64,000 nucleotides of DNA from JACKCD01 sp041390905 (lineage in GTDB: Bacteria; Chloroflexota; Anaerolineae; Promineifilales; Promineifilaceae), in the NCBI GenBank assembly GCA_041390905.1, contig JAWKPA010000015.1:62001-126000 (forward strand), read 5' to 3'. This document shows positions 54,795-64,000 of this stretch, one piece after another. Below the pieces are notes generated by a model. That model was not told the origin of the DNA. It did no database searches and was given only the letters and a program-made list of their open reading frames with translations. The position numbers were made by a program, and so were the translations under genes. Numbering within the stretch: the stretch's first letter is position 1; each line of letters starts with the position of its first letter.

Positions 54795-57155
54795 ATGAAT
54801 GCATTTGCACTAGCTCCCCTCGTTTTAGGCTTGCCCATTTTGGGTGTGCTGTTTAACGGCTTTGTTGGGCGGCGCTTTGTCGAAGCAGATCGCAGCGTGG
54901 GCGAGAAATGGTCTGGCTGGGCCGCCAGCATCATGGCACTTTCTGCCTTCGTCATCGTTGTCCTGCTCTTCTTCAGCCTGCAAGCCAACGGCCACCACGC
55001 CGAAATTGTGCCAATGATGGATTGGATCAGCATCCCTTCCGCCAACTTCCACATCCCTTGGGCCATGCAGATTGATACCCTGTCTGTGACCATGATGCTG
55101 GTTGTCACGGGCGTTGGCTCGCTCATCCACATTTATGCCATCGGCTACATGCACGGCGACCCCAACTTTAGCCGCTTCTTTACCTATCTCAACCTCTTCC
55201 TCTTCTTCATGCTCATTCTTGTCTCCGGCAACAACTACCTGATGCTGTTTGTTGGCTGGGAAGGGGTGGGGTTGTGTTCCTTCCTGCTCATTGGCTTCTG
55301 GTTTGACCGTACCAATGAGAAGGGGGAGGCGATGAACGCCAACGCCGCCCGCAAGGCGTTTGTTGCCAACCGCGTCGGCGATCTGGCGATGATCCTCGCC
55401 ATGAGCCTCACCTTCTGGACCTTTGGCACGCTCACTTTCTCCCCGGTTTTCGACAGTGCCGTTGAGATGTTCCACAGCGGCGAGATGGTTCATTTTGGTG
55501 CCTTTTCTGCTTCGCTGGGCGGGGTTCTAACCGCCATTACCGCCCTCTTTTTGGTTGGAGCAACGGGTAAATCGGCGCAAATTCCTCTCTTTGTCTGGCT
55601 CCCTGACGCGATGGCTGGTCCGACCCCGGTTTCGGCGCTCATCCATGCGGCGACGATGGTGACATCGGGTATTTACCTGATTGTTCGCAGTAATGTGCTG
55701 TTTGAGATTGTGCGGGAGAGCCATGCCCTGGTGTTTGGCGTTATTTCTTCGCCGGATTTGGTGGCGTTGATTGGGGCGTTAACGGCCGTTTATGCCGGTC
55801 TCATCGCCTTTACCCAATTTGACATCAAAAAAGTGCTAGCCTACTCCACCGTCAGCCAACTCGGCTTTATGATTGCCGCCGTTGGCATGGGTGCCTATGT
55901 CGCTGGCATGTTCCACCTCATCACCCACGCCTTCTTCAAAGCCCTGCTCTTCATGGGTTCTGGTTCGGTCATTCACGGCATGGAGCATGGGCATCACCAC
56001 ATCGCCCATAAGCACGGGCATGGTCATGATGACCACCACGACCATTTTGACCCGCAGGACATGCGGACGATGGGTGGGCTTCGCCACCACATGCCCACCA
56101 CGTTCTGGACTTACCTGGTAGGGTCGCTGGCGTTGGCCGGGATTGTGCCGTTGGCTGGTTTTTGGTCAAAGGATGAAATTTTGGCCCACGCCTCGGCCAA
56201 CAGCGGTGGCATCAATACCGTTGTCTATGCGCTGCTGACAGTGGCAGCGTTCTGCACCGCTTTCTACATGGCGCGGCAGGTGAAGATGGTCTTCTTTGGT
56301 GCGCCACGCCACAAGGCGGCGGAACACGCCCACGAAAGCCCGCGTACAATGACGGTGCCGCTTGTGATTCTGGCAATTTTGGCGATTGGTGGCGGGCTGT
56401 TGAACTTCCCGAACTTTGGGGCAGAAGCGGCGCATGGGGAAGAAACGGCCGTTGTTGAAGACACCCACGCTACTGAAGCCGAAGCCGACGACCACGCCGC
56501 TGAAAGTGATAGCCACGCTGCCACCGAAGCTGACGATCATGCCGCTGAAACAGATACGCACGCTGCCGAGGGTGCATCTGGTGGGATTAACCTTGCTTTG
56601 GAGCATTGGCTGGAACATTCCATCGCCTCCTTCCACCTCACCGAAGAAGGTGTTGTCCACATGCCCCATACCCCCACCAGCTTGCAGGTGCCAGTGGCTG
56701 CCATTTCGTCGGTACTCGCCATCATTGCTATTGCTGTAGCCTACTTCGTGGTTTACGGCAGTCGCCCCAAAACGGCCGACGAGCGCGACCCGCTGCAAGC
56801 AACCCCCATCTGGTGGATGGCCGTTTTGCCGCTCAACACTCTCTACATGGACTACCTCATTCCCGCCTTCAACCGGCTGGCCGAGTGGGCAGCCCATACG
56901 CTGGATTGGGCATTCTGGCACGATTTTGTCCACGACAACATCATTCGCAACATTTTTGTTGGTTTCGCCAACTTCGCCTCCAACGTTCTGGACGCTCAGG
57001 GCGTGGACGGCATTGTCAATGGAAGCGGCAGCGTGACTCGCTGGTTAGCCAACCAAATTCGCCGCTCACAAACAGGTTATGCGCGGAACTATGCACTTAG
57101 CGTGTTCCTTGGGACAGTCGTCCTGTTAGCTTACTTCTTGTTCATGGCAAGATAA
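54795..57155 (+). CDS. nuoL: NADH-quinone oxidoreductase subunit L with His-rich insertions
   Basis: 786 residues, longer than the usual 610-650. The antiporter-like core has FVGWEGVGLCSFLLIGFW, KSAQIPLFVWLPDAMAGPTPVSALIHAATMVTSG and KVLAYSTVSQLGFM, with the conserved Glu and Lys residues. Two unusual loops add length: a His/Asp-rich stretch at about 395-423, and a second at about 549-597 made of repeated DDHAAE/DTHA-type units. Both should lie in loops between helices. NuoL forms the distal proton pump and the long lateral helix. Possible metal binding by the His-rich loops is inference. Confidence 0.93.
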   Translation: MNAFALAPLVLGLPILGVLFNGFVGRRFVEADRSVGEKWSGWAASIMALSAFVIVVLLFFSLQANGHHAEIVPMMDWISIPSANFHIPWAMQIDTLSVTMMLVVTGVGSLIHIYAIGYMHGDPNFSRFFTYLNLFLFFMLILVSGNNYLMLFVGWEGVGLCSFLLIGFWFDRTNEKGEAMNANAARKAFVANRVGDLAMILAMSLTFWTFGTLTFSPVFDSAVEMFHSGEMVHFGAFSASLGGVLTAITALFLVGATGKSAQIPLFVWLPDAMAGPTPVSALIHAATMVTSGIYLIVRSNVLFEIVRESHALVFGVISSPDLVALIGALTAVYAGLIAFTQFDIKKVLAYSTVSQLGFMIAAVGMGAYVAGMFHLITHAFFKALLFMGSGSVIHGMEHGHHHIAHKHGHGHDDHHDHFDPQDMRTMGGLRHHMPTTFWTYLVGSLALAGIVPLAGFWSKDEILAHASANSGGINTVVYALLTVAAFCTAFYMARQVKMVFFGAPRHKAAEHAHESPRTMTVPLVILAILAIGGGLLNFPNFGAEAAHGEETAVVEDTHATEAEADDHAAESDSHAATEADDHAAETDTHAAEGASGGINLALEHWLEHSIASFHLTEEGVVHMPHTPTSLQVPVAAISSVLAIIAIAVAYFVVYGSRPKTADERDPLQATPIWWMAVLPLNTLYMDYLIPAFNRLAEWAAHTLDWAFWHDFVHDNIIRNIFVGFANFASNVLDAQGVDGIVNGSGSVTRWLANQIRRSQTGYARNYALSVFLGTVVLLAYFLFMAR

Positions 57156-57180
57156 CACACCAAGAGGATTAGGAGAGAAC

Positions 57181-58680
57181 ATGGGTCTTCTAACAATTGT
57201 CACCTTCCTGCCGCTACTCGGCATCATCTGGATTTTGCTGCAGGACAAAGAAAAAGATGATGAACGTGTCAAGGGCATTGCGCTCGGCACTTCCATTGTC
57301 ACCTTTATTGCTACCCTTGTTGTACTGGCCCTGTACGACAAAAGCGAAGCCGGTTTACAGCTTGTAGACCGCGCCAGCTGGATTCCGGCGTGGGGCATTG
57401 AATATCACATGGGTGTAGATGGTTTGAGCATTTTGCACATTTTGCTCACCAGCTTCATCTCCATGCTTGCTATTGCCTCCTCGTTTCCGGTGATTAAACA
57501 GCAGGTTAAGCAATATTACAGCTTCCTGCTGGCCCTGGAAATTGGCATGATGGGCGTGTTCCTGGCGCAGGATTTGTTCCTGTTCTACATCTTCTGGGAA
57601 TTCACCCTGGTACCAATGTATTTCCTCATCGGCATTTGGGGGGGCAAAGATCGGGTGTACGCTTCGATCAAGTTTTTCCTTTACACGATGGCCGGGTCGC
57701 TGCTGATGCTGCTGGCAATTCTCTACATGGGCATTACCAACGGCACCTTCTCTGTGCCTGACCTGATTGCCGGTCGCGCCGCCTTTGCCAGCGCCCAGAA
57801 TTTGCTGTTTGTTGGCTTTGCCATTGCCTTTGCCATCAAAGTGCCGGTCTTCCCCTTCCATTCATGGTTGCCCGATGCCCACACCCAAGCCCCAACGGCC
57901 GGTTCCATTATCCTGGCGGGCGTGCTGCTAAAAATGGGTACCTATGGCTTTGTCCGCTTCAATTTGCCATTGTTCCCGGAAGCCTCGGCTCACTACGCTC
58001 CCACCATCGCCGTCTTGGCAATCATCGGCATCATCTATGGAGCTATTGTCTCCTTTGCCCAGCGTGACGTGAAAAAGCTGGTTGCCTATTCCAGTATCAG
58101 CCACTTGGGTTTTGTGATGCTTGGTATTTTCTCGCTCAATGCCCAGGGCATCCAGGGCGGGATTTTGCAGGGTATTAACCACGGCATCAGCACCGGGGCG
58201 CTCTTCTTTATCGTTGGTATCATCTATGAACAACGCCACACCCGCGAAATTTCTGAGTTTGGTGGTGTGTGGATTGCGATGCCGGTTTACAGCGTCTTAT
58301 CGCTGATTGTCGTGCTATCGAGCATGGGTCTACCGGGTTTGAACGGCTTTGTGGGCGAGTTCACCATTTTGCTGGGTTCAATTGGCGCAGCCTCGTTGGG
58401 GCCAAATGCGTGGATTTATACTGCGTTTGCTACGACGGGGGTGATTTTAGCGGCCGTTTATTTGCTGTGGATGTTCCAACGGGTCTTTATGGGGCCGCTG
58501 GATAACCCGGAAAACAAGAAGCTGCGCGACATCAACAAGGGTGAATTGGCGATTATGCTGGCGTTCCTGCTCTTCATTTTCTGGATTGGGATTGCGCCCT
58601 CTGGCTATTTTGCCTTGATGGATGCGTCGGTAGCGGAATTGGTAAACACAGTTAGCTCGGCGGTTGCTGCTTTGCATTAG
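57181..58680 (+). CDS. nuoM: NADH-quinone oxidoreductase subunit M
   Basis: 499 residues with about 14 membrane helices. YFLIGIWGG, KVPVFPFHSWLPDAHTQAPTAGSIILAGVLLKMGTYG and VKKLVAYSSISHLGFVMLG are the conserved antiporter-type blocks with key Glu and Lys residues. It is the last gene of the operon: a strong terminator follows, and nuoN, which is normally next, is not present in this window. Confidence 0.95.
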   Translation: MGLLTIVTFLPLLGIIWILLQDKEKDDERVKGIALGTSIVTFIATLVVLALYDKSEAGLQLVDRASWIPAWGIEYHMGVDGLSILHILLTSFISMLAIASSFPVIKQQVKQYYSFLLALEIGMMGVFLAQDLFLFYIFWEFTLVPMYFLIGIWGGKDRVYASIKFFLYTMAGSLLMLLAILYMGITNGTFSVPDLIAGRAAFASAQNLLFVGFAIAFAIKVPVFPFHSWLPDAHTQAPTAGSIILAGVLLKMGTYGFVRFNLPLFPEASAHYAPTIAVLAIIGIIYGAIVSFAQRDVKKLVAYSSISHLGFVMLGIFSLNAQGIQGGILQGINHGISTGALFFIVGIIYEQRHTREISEFGGVWIAMPVYSVLSLIVVLSSMGLPGLNGFVGEFTILLGSIGAASLGPNAWIYTAFATTGVILAAVYLLWMFQRVFMGPLDNPENKKLRDINKGELAIMLAFLLFIFWIGIAPSGYFALMDASVAELVNTVSSAVAALH

Positions 58681-58723
58681 CCCAATAGTGGTAGTGTGCC
58701 ACACAACTGTATAAAATTAGCAG

Positions 58724-58766
58724 CGATGCCAGCAGTATTGAATTTTGCTGGCATCGTTTTTTTTTG
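58724..58766 (+). terminator. rho-independent terminator of the nuo operon
   Basis: CGATGCCAGCA and TGCTGGCATCG form an 11-bp perfect stem followed by nine T residues. Confidence 0.95.
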
Positions 58767-58785
58767 AGCCGTATTGGAAAAGAGA

Positions 58786-59595
58786 ATGGAACCTAAGCAA
58801 TCTGTTTATTTTGTTCATATCAGCGACACGCATATTGGCCCTATGCCGGATTATGAACGGCATGGTCATCGCTCCTTACCTTGTGCCCAAAGGGCGGTGG
58901 AGATTATCAACAACTTGCCGATGAAGCCGGATTTTGTGGTGCATACGGGGGATGTGGTGACGGAGCCAAACGGCCGTTCTTACCAACTCGCCGCCGAAAC
59001 TTTCTCCCAATTAGAAACGCCAATCTACTACGTCACCGGTAACCACGACACCGCCCGTGACATCCAGCAGTTCTTGCCAATGGGGCCACACGAACCGTTT
59101 TGTCATCATTCAGCCGATCAATACTCCTACACCTTTACCGTCAAAGGGTACCGCTTTCTGGTGCTGGATGCCCGCGCCCCCGACGAACTTGACCCGCATG
59201 GGCTACTTTCGCAGGTACAACTTGACTGGGTGCGGCGCGAAGCTACCCCCGATGGCCCTCCCCTGACCGTTTTTATGCACTTTCCCACCCTGCCCATGAA
59301 CTCCACCTGGATGGATGCCTACATGTTGGTCATCAATGGCCCCGATTTGCACCAAGCCTTATTGCCTGCCCGTGACCGACTGCGCGGTGTTTTCTATGGT
59401 CATGTCCACCAAAATATGCAGATCATCCGCGACGGCATTCTCTATGCCAGCACCGCCAGCGTTTTCTCCCAATTTTCCGCCTGGCCCGGTCACGCCAGCG
59501 TCGGCTACGACCCGACTCACCTGCCTGGCTACAGCTTTGTCCACCTCTTGCCCGAACAAACCATCATCCATCAGCATACCTTTCCCCGTCCGTGA
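58786..59595 (+). CDS. calcineurin-like metallophosphoesterase
   Basis: 269 residues. The metal-binding motifs of the family are in order: HISDTHIG (DxH), HTGDVVTEP (GD), VTGNHDTARD (GNHD), FMHFPTLPM (H) and FYGHVHQNMQ (GHxH). It resembles the CpdA-like cyclic-nucleotide phosphodiesterase group in length and motif spacing, but the substrate is not known. ATG 58786 is used; an in-frame TTG lies 4 codons upstream. It is a single gene between the nuo terminator and a dispersed hairpin. Confidence 0.88.
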   Translation: MEPKQSVYFVHISDTHIGPMPDYERHGHRSLPCAQRAVEIINNLPMKPDFVVHTGDVVTEPNGRSYQLAAETFSQLETPIYYVTGNHDTARDIQQFLPMGPHEPFCHHSADQYSYTFTVKGYRFLVLDARAPDELDPHGLLSQVQLDWVRREATPDGPPLTVFMHFPTLPMNSTWMDAYMLVINGPDLHQALLPARDRLRGVFYGHVHQNMQIIRDGILYASTASVFSQFSAWPGHASVGYDPTHLPGYSFVHLLPEQTIIHQHTFPRP

Positions 59596-59654
59596 TCCCA
59601 GTCAGAAGATAGCTAACTTAAGTTGCTGCCATGAAAAACCAGGCACAAAACCAT

Positions 59655-59735
59655 GTCATTTCGACGAGTTTTCGAGGAGAAATCCCATTCGCTTGTCTGT
59701 GCAGAGCGGGATTTCTCGGAGGACCACGAAATGAC
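59655..59735. repeat. 81-bp hairpin repeat (GTCATTTCG family)
   Basis: GTCATTTCG at the left end pairs with CGAAATGAC at the right, and GAGAAATCCC (59677-59686) pairs with GGGATTTCTC (59708-59717). Such elements look like small non-autonomous mobile or REP-like repeats. No transposase is nearby. The rest of the 230-bp spacer holds no gene; a short TTAACTT/AAGTTA-type repeat flanks it. Confidence 0.75.
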
Positions 59736-59825
59736 AATTGCAAGAGGTAACTTGAGTTAACTAGCAGCGTGTACGGTAAATAACAGATAGAATGGGTTTG
59801 CATTCTGTTAGTCAAGGAACGAATT

Positions 59826-61904
59826 ATGAGAGCAAAAGCGTTTGGTGTTTGTCCCCATGACTGCCCCGATACGTGCGGGGTGATTACGGAAGTGGAAAAC
59901 GGCCGTGCCGTGAACTTTTATGCCAACCCTGACCATCCAGTTACCGAGGGGTGGCTGTGCGCCAAGGTGCGCCCTTATCTGGATCGCGTGTACCATCCCG
60001 ACCGGCTGCAATATCCACTGCGACGGGTGGGGGCAAAGGGGGGCGGCGAATGGGAGCGGGTTAGCTGGGAGGAGGCGTTGGCGGAAATTGGCAGTCGCTG
60101 GCGCGACATCATTGCCCAATATGGTGCCGAGGCGATTTTGCCCTACAGCTACAGCGGCACGCTGGGGATGGTGCAGATGGATGTGTGCAACGGCCGTTTT
60201 TGGAACCGTCTTGGTGCCAGCCAGCTTGAACGATCCATCTGCGGCGCGGCGGCAGAAACGGCCGTTAATGCCACCCTTGGCGTGCGCCACTCCCCCGCCT
60301 ACGACCACGTACAGCACAGCCAGCTCGTCATCGTCTGGGGTCACAACCCCGTCAGCACCGCCCCCCACTTCATGCCCCATTTGCGGGCAGCCCAGCGGCA
60401 AGGATGCCAGCTTGTGGTCATTGACCCCCGCCGCACCCGCACCGCCAAAGGCGCCGACTGGCATCTGGCTCCACGCCCCGCCACCGACGGTGCATTGGCA
60501 TTGGGATTAGCCCACGTTATCGTGACCGAAGGGCTGCACAATGAAGCGTGGCTACAGGCCAACACCACCGGCTGGCCGGAACTGAAGGCGCGACTGGCCG
60601 AATATCCACCACAGCGCGTGGCGGAAATTACCGGACTAGATGAAGACGACATCCTCAAGCTGGCGCGGCTCTATGCCACCACCAAGCCAGGGCTGATCAA
60701 AATTGCCGACGGGTTGCAGCGGCACCGCAACGGCGGCCAAACCGTTCGCGCCATTTTGATGCTGCCTGCCCTGACGGGGCAGTATGGCACCTGCGGCGGC
60801 GGATTGGCCTATAGCACCAGTGGCTATACCCGCTGGGCCAGCAATACCGCCAAACATTGGCAAGATTGCCCCGCGCCGGGGCGGGTGGTGAACATGAACC
60901 GGCTGGGGGCGGCGCTGCTGGGTGAGGTGCAGGAGCCGCCCATTCAGTCGCTCTATGTGTTTGGCTCGAATCCGGCGGCAATTAGCCCTAACGCCGGGCA
61001 AATTGTGGCTGGGCTGCAGCGGGAAGATTTGTTTACGGTGGTGCATGAGCTGTTTATGACCGATACCGCGCTTTATGCCGATATTGTGCTGCCGGCCACG
61101 TCGCAGCTTGAGCATGTGGATTTGCACAAGGCGTATGGGCATACGGTGATTGGCTACAACCAGGCGGCCATTCCACCGCTGGGTGAGAGCAAGAGCAATT
61201 GGGAGGTGATGGGGCTGCTGGCGCGGGAGATGGGGTTTCTGGAACCGTGGTTGCATCAGTCGGCGGAGGAGGTGATTCAGGAGGTGCTGGCGGAAACGGC
61301 CGTTTCCTACCCCGCCCTGTGTGAGGTAACGCTGGAACGCCTACAGGCCGAAGGGCAGATTTCGCTCCCCTATGCCGCCCAGGTGCCGTTTGCCGACGGC
61401 CGTTTTCCCACCCCCAGCGGCAAGGTGGAGCTGTATTGCCAGGCGATGGCCGACATGGGGGTGGATCCGCTGCCGCAATTTGTGCCGAGCGAGGATGATG
61501 GCGGGGTTGGGATAAACGGCCGTTATCCCAAATCTGAAAGCCTCAACCTGATCACCGGAGCTGCCCACCACTTTACCACCAGCAGCTTTGCCAACTTGCC
61601 CGCCCTGCGCCAGCGCGAAGGGGAGCCATTTGTGGAAATTCATCCCGCTGACGCGGCGGCGCGGGGCATTGCCAGCGGCGACCGGGTGCGGGTGGAAAAT
61701 GGGCGGGGGTGGTGTGAATTAACGGCCGTTGTTACCGATGCCGTTCGCCCCGGCGTGGCTGCTTCCCCCAAAGGGTACTGGAGCCAGCACAATGGTGGCC
61801 GCAACGTCAACTGGACAACCTCCGATGCCCTGGGCGATTTGGCCGGGCAAAGCACGTTCCACACCAATCGAGTTTGGATTAGACCGGTAAACGGTAATCA
61901 GTAA
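59826..61904 (+). CDS. molybdopterin oxidoreductase (DMSO reductase superfamily)
   Basis: 692 residues. The N-terminal 4Fe-4S site is CPHDCPDTCG with the fourth cysteine in GWLCAK. YSGTLGMVQ, IVWGHNPVSTAPHFMP, VIDPRRTRTAKGADWHLAPRPATDGALALGLAHV, LPATSQLEHVDLHKAYGHTVIGYNQ and the C-terminal domain (FVEIHPADAAARGIASGDRVRV) are typical. It should carry a bis-molybdopterin guanine dinucleotide Mo or W centre. No iron-sulfur or membrane partner gene is next to it and no twin-arginine signal is seen, so it is probably a soluble cytoplasmic enzyme. The substrate is unknown. Confidence 0.88.
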   Translation: MRAKAFGVCPHDCPDTCGVITEVENGRAVNFYANPDHPVTEGWLCAKVRPYLDRVYHPDRLQYPLRRVGAKGGGEWERVSWEEALAEIGSRWRDIIAQYGAEAILPYSYSGTLGMVQMDVCNGRFWNRLGASQLERSICGAAAETAVNATLGVRHSPAYDHVQHSQLVIVWGHNPVSTAPHFMPHLRAAQRQGCQLVVIDPRRTRTAKGADWHLAPRPATDGALALGLAHVIVTEGLHNEAWLQANTTGWPELKARLAEYPPQRVAEITGLDEDDILKLARLYATTKPGLIKIADGLQRHRNGGQTVRAILMLPALTGQYGTCGGGLAYSTSGYTRWASNTAKHWQDCPAPGRVVNMNRLGAALLGEVQEPPIQSLYVFGSNPAAISPNAGQIVAGLQREDLFTVVHELFMTDTALYADIVLPATSQLEHVDLHKAYGHTVIGYNQAAIPPLGESKSNWEVMGLLAREMGFLEPWLHQSAEEVIQEVLAETAVSYPALCEVTLERLQAEGQISLPYAAQVPFADGRFPTPSGKVELYCQAMADMGVDPLPQFVPSEDDGGVGINGRYPKSESLNLITGAAHHFTTSSFANLPALRQREGEPFVEIHPADAAARGIASGDRVRVENGRGWCELTAVVTDAVRPGVAASPKGYWSQHNGGRNVNWTTSDALGDLAGQSTFHTNRVWIRPVNGNQ

Positions 61905-61955
61905 ACAGTAATCAGTAAACAGTGTTCAGTGCTGATTACCGATTACTGTTTACTG
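61890..61955. repeat. TAATCAG/TAAACAG inverted repeat
   Basis: GTAATCAGTAAACAGTAATC-type units face CTGATTACCGATTACTG. The left part overlaps the end of the upstream gene. It is related to the repeat at 34084-34143. Confidence 0.75.
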
Positions 61956-61962
61956 GATCAAC

Positions 61963-62009
61963 TTATCCCAAAGTTATCCCAAATCCAGTTTGGGATAACT
62001 TTGGGATAA
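61963..62009. repeat. perfect 21-bp inverted repeat upstream of the histidine kinase
   Basis: Two TTATCCCAAA units in tandem (61963-61983) are mirrored exactly by 61989-62009 around TCCAG. It could form a strong hairpin after the upstream gene. TATAAT at 62050-62055, 32 bases before the kinase ATG, may be a -10 box, though the -35 is poor. Confidence 0.85.
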
Positions 62010-62086
62010 AGCCAGTCGCTTTTTCACCCGCGCCGTAAGATAAACCTGATATAATCAGCTATTGATCTGGATCAATATCATTTATC

Positions 62087-64000
62087 ATGTTAACACTCAC
62101 CCTTCAATTCATCATTGCCGCATTACTCCCCCTGACCTTTTTGGTTTTGTTGGGTTACTTGTGGCGCAGCCCGACAGGTCGCCGCCCGCTGCGTTGGTCG
62201 TGGGGGGTGACGCTGCTGGTCGCTATCGTGTGGGCAAGCAGCGTGTTGCGTCATTATGGCGGCATTACTTTTGATTCCATTGTTCGGTTTAATTGGGAAA
62301 TTATTGGGAAATATGGGCTGACGTTACTGGCACTGGGGATTTTGTGGACAACGCAGCACCATCTTTCGCTTGTGCAGCACCGGCGTTGGGTGCTGTTGCT
62401 GCCGGGGCTGGTGCTGCTGCTGGCGGCGATTCTGCTTGACCCCACCATCTGGCCGCAATGGCTGGCTGATGCTCCTGTGGCTGGGGTCGCGGTGCGGCTG
62501 TTTGATTTGTGGGCGGCTGTATGGATTGCCAGTTGGTTTGTGCCAACGTTGGGTGCATTTTTGCTTACGCGCCACGCGGCGCGGCAGTTGGCTCATTCGC
62601 TTTATCGCAACCAGGTGCAATATTGGCTGTTGATGCTGGGGGTGTTTGCCCTGGGCGCAGCCCTGGCTTCGATTCAGCAGCCAAACCAGCCGGGGTGGCA
62701 GCAAGCGGGGATTTTATTAACGGCCGTTTCCACCTCCGTCGGCACCCTCACCCTCATCAACACCCAGCTACCCGCCCTGCCCCTGGCCACCCGCCAGTTT
62801 ATGGGGCGGTTGTCGAATGTCGTCGTTGTCTTTTTGCTCTCGCTGCTGGGGCTGTGGCTGGCCGCTCAACTATCACGCGCCATGCTTGAGCCACAGCCGG
62901 GTGTTAGCCCGCTGCTACTGCTGCTGTTGGGGACAGTGTTGTTTACGGCCGTTCTAACCATTGCCATCCGTCTTGCCAACCGCATGGCGCGGCGCGTCTT
63001 TTTGCCCAAGATTACCCGCTATGAAAATTTGCTGGCCGGGCAGCGCAACATCGTTGGGGGTTTGCCTGAACCAGAGCAAATTGCCCGAATTTTTCTCCAT
63101 CTGGTGCAGGCCAATTTGTTAACCAACGAGGCATGGTTTTTTATGACCGAGGCTGGGGTTGGGGGACGGCTTGGCCTGCGACCCATTGCCACGCTGGAAG
63201 AAAATGTGGGGCTGACAACGGCCGTTTTGCCCCCCGACAGCCCCTTTGTGCAACATTTACGCCAGGAAAAACGGCCGTTGGCTCAATACGATGTGGCCGC
63301 CATGTCCCAGTTTGACACCATGAGCTGGGAAGAACGTCAATTGTTAACGCAGTGGGGGCGCTCACTCTATGTCCCGCTGCATTTGGGTGACAGCCTCGTG
63401 GCGTTGGCTCTGCTGGGTGATAAGCAGACGGGGGATGTTTACACGGCTAAAGATTTTGATTACTTGGCGGCACTGGCCGAGCAAACTAGCCCGCTTTTGG
63501 TGCAGGCGCAAAATGTGCGGACGATGCAGCGGTTAAATGACCATGTGCAGTCGCAAAACCAATCGTTGATTTATGAAAAGCAGCGGCTTCAGGCGTTTGT
63601 AATGCTGTATCAGCAGTTTGTGGCACTAGTGTCGCCTGCCTTGCGCCAGCCGTTTGACAAGATTGGGCTGGAGACGCAGCGGTTGCAGGAGAAAATGCAC
63701 CAGCTAACCGATTCGCCGTCGCTGGTGGCACTGAATGAAGAGGTGGATTTGCTACGAACGGCCGTTGACAAGCTCATTGTTGCCTCCGCCCGGCTGCAAA
63801 ACCAGGCACCTTTCCACTTTGCCACAATCCAGCTCGATCACATTATCAAACGCGCCATCCGGCAGTTGGACAGCATGGCCGAGGCTCGCCGCGTCAACAT
63901 TGAATACGTTACGCCGCCCATGCCTATTCCCAATGTCTATGGCGATGAGCAGCAGCTTCAGCAAGCTCTTCATTACCTGATCCACAACGCCATCAAATTC
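62087..64000 (+). CDS. sensor histidine kinase (partial, cut by window end)
   Basis: At least 638 residues and open at the right edge. It begins MLTLTLQFIIAALLPLTFLVLLGYLW. About eight hydrophobic segments (to about residue 300) resemble the 7TM/7TMR-type input region. A GAF-like domain follows (about 320-470; RSLYVPLHLGDSLVALALLGDKQTGDVYTAKDFDYLAALAEQTSPLLVQAQ), then a coiled linker (about 470-560). The beginning of a HATPase domain is seen as VYGDEQQLQQALHYLIHNAIKF (N-box). A clear HisKA H-box is not evident before the cut. Confidence 0.85.
   Translation, partial: MLTLTLQFIIAALLPLTFLVLLGYLWRSPTGRRPLRWSWGVTLLVAIVWASSVLRHYGGITFDSIVRFNWEIIGKYGLTLLALGILWTTQHHLSLVQHRRWVLLLPGLVLLLAAILLDPTIWPQWLADAPVAGVAVRLFDLWAAVWIASWFVPTLGAFLLTRHAARQLAHSLYRNQVQYWLLMLGVFALGAALASIQQPNQPGWQQAGILLTAVSTSVGTLTLINTQLPALPLATRQFMGRLSNVVVVFLLSLLGLWLAAQLSRAMLEPQPGVSPLLLLLLGTVLFTAVLTIAIRLANRMARRVFLPKITRYENLLAGQRNIVGGLPEPEQIARIFLHLVQANLLTNEAWFFMTEAGVGGRLGLRPIATLEENVGLTTAVLPPDSPFVQHLRQEKRPLAQYDVAAMSQFDTMSWEERQLLTQWGRSLYVPLHLGDSLVALALLGDKQTGDVYTAKDFDYLAALAEQTSPLLVQAQNVRTMQRLNDHVQSQNQSLIYEKQRLQAFVMLYQQFVALVSPALRQPFDKIGLETQRLQEKMHQLTDSPSLVALNEEVDLLRTAVDKLIVASARLQNQAPFHFATIQLDHIIKRAIRQLDSMAEARRVNIEYVTPPMPIPNVYGDEQQLQQALHYLIHNAIKF

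Overview
The window is about 57% GC, densely coded and bacterial. The best guess is Chloroflexota (Anaerolineae or a relative). This rests on protein style only: a DnaG zinc site of the CFGAC type, a DnaD plus tandem-AAA+ DnaC pair beside DnaB, a 13-gene nuo operon in A-to-M order, and lipoprotein and HExxH membrane proteins. There is no rRNA here, so the assignment is inference.

Layout. 0-3 kb: a small membrane protein, an MFS transporter, an eroded xisH/xisI pair and a DUF2461 protein. 3.1-14.5 kb: an accessory, defence-like island with a SNF2 helicase, a 75-codon gene coupled to a Rad50-like ATPase that carries a HEPN-like motif, a RhuM protein, and a type III restriction-modification pair (Mod, Res). 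Its gene borders carry copies of a palindrome of the AGAAGTTCAACTTCT type, including a five-copy 46-bp array. 14.5-19.2 kb: a GT-C-like membrane protein, an aldo/keto reductase broken by one in-frame stop, a MerR regulator and a membrane-anchored glutaredoxin-like protein. 19.6-21.4 kb: etfBA. 21.6-27.6 kb (minus strand): dnaB with two inteins, dnaD, and a tandem-AAA+ dnaC-like gene. 27.7-32.2 kb: a bifunctional-nuclease-family protein, an HExxH lipoprotein and a zinc-ribbon membrane protein. 32.4-36.0 kb: a SAM-I riboswitch ahead of metY-metX-metW. 36.1-41 kb: a second HExxH protein, a sugar-nucleotide epimerase, tRNA-Leu(GAG) with a consensus promoter, and recD2. 41.2-44.9 kb: dnaG-rpoD. 45.1-58.7 kb: nuoABCDEFGHIJKLM, without nuoN. 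58.8-64 kb: a metallophosphoesterase, a molybdopterin oxidoreductase and the start of a sensor histidine kinase cut by the window end.

The most unusual signal belongs to no gene. The palindrome ACGGCCGT, nearly always inside AACGGCCGTT, occurs about 84 times by eye count, on average every 760 bp and mostly inside coding sequence, where it is read as Thr-Ala-Val or Asn-Gly-Arg. One or two copies are expected from base composition. At most copies the top strand changes abruptly from G-rich on the left to C-rich on the right, so the motif sits at a local GC-skew maximum. Other short repeat families (AGAAGTTCAACTTCT, CAATCTC, GGACGCAGAT, TAATCAG) also invade gene ends, and some are translated.

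Functionally the window combines replication and transcription core genes (dnaB, dnaD, dnaC-like, dnaG, rpoD, recD2), respiratory electron input (etfBA, nuo, Mo oxidoreductase), methionine synthesis under SAM control, and one anti-phage-type island.
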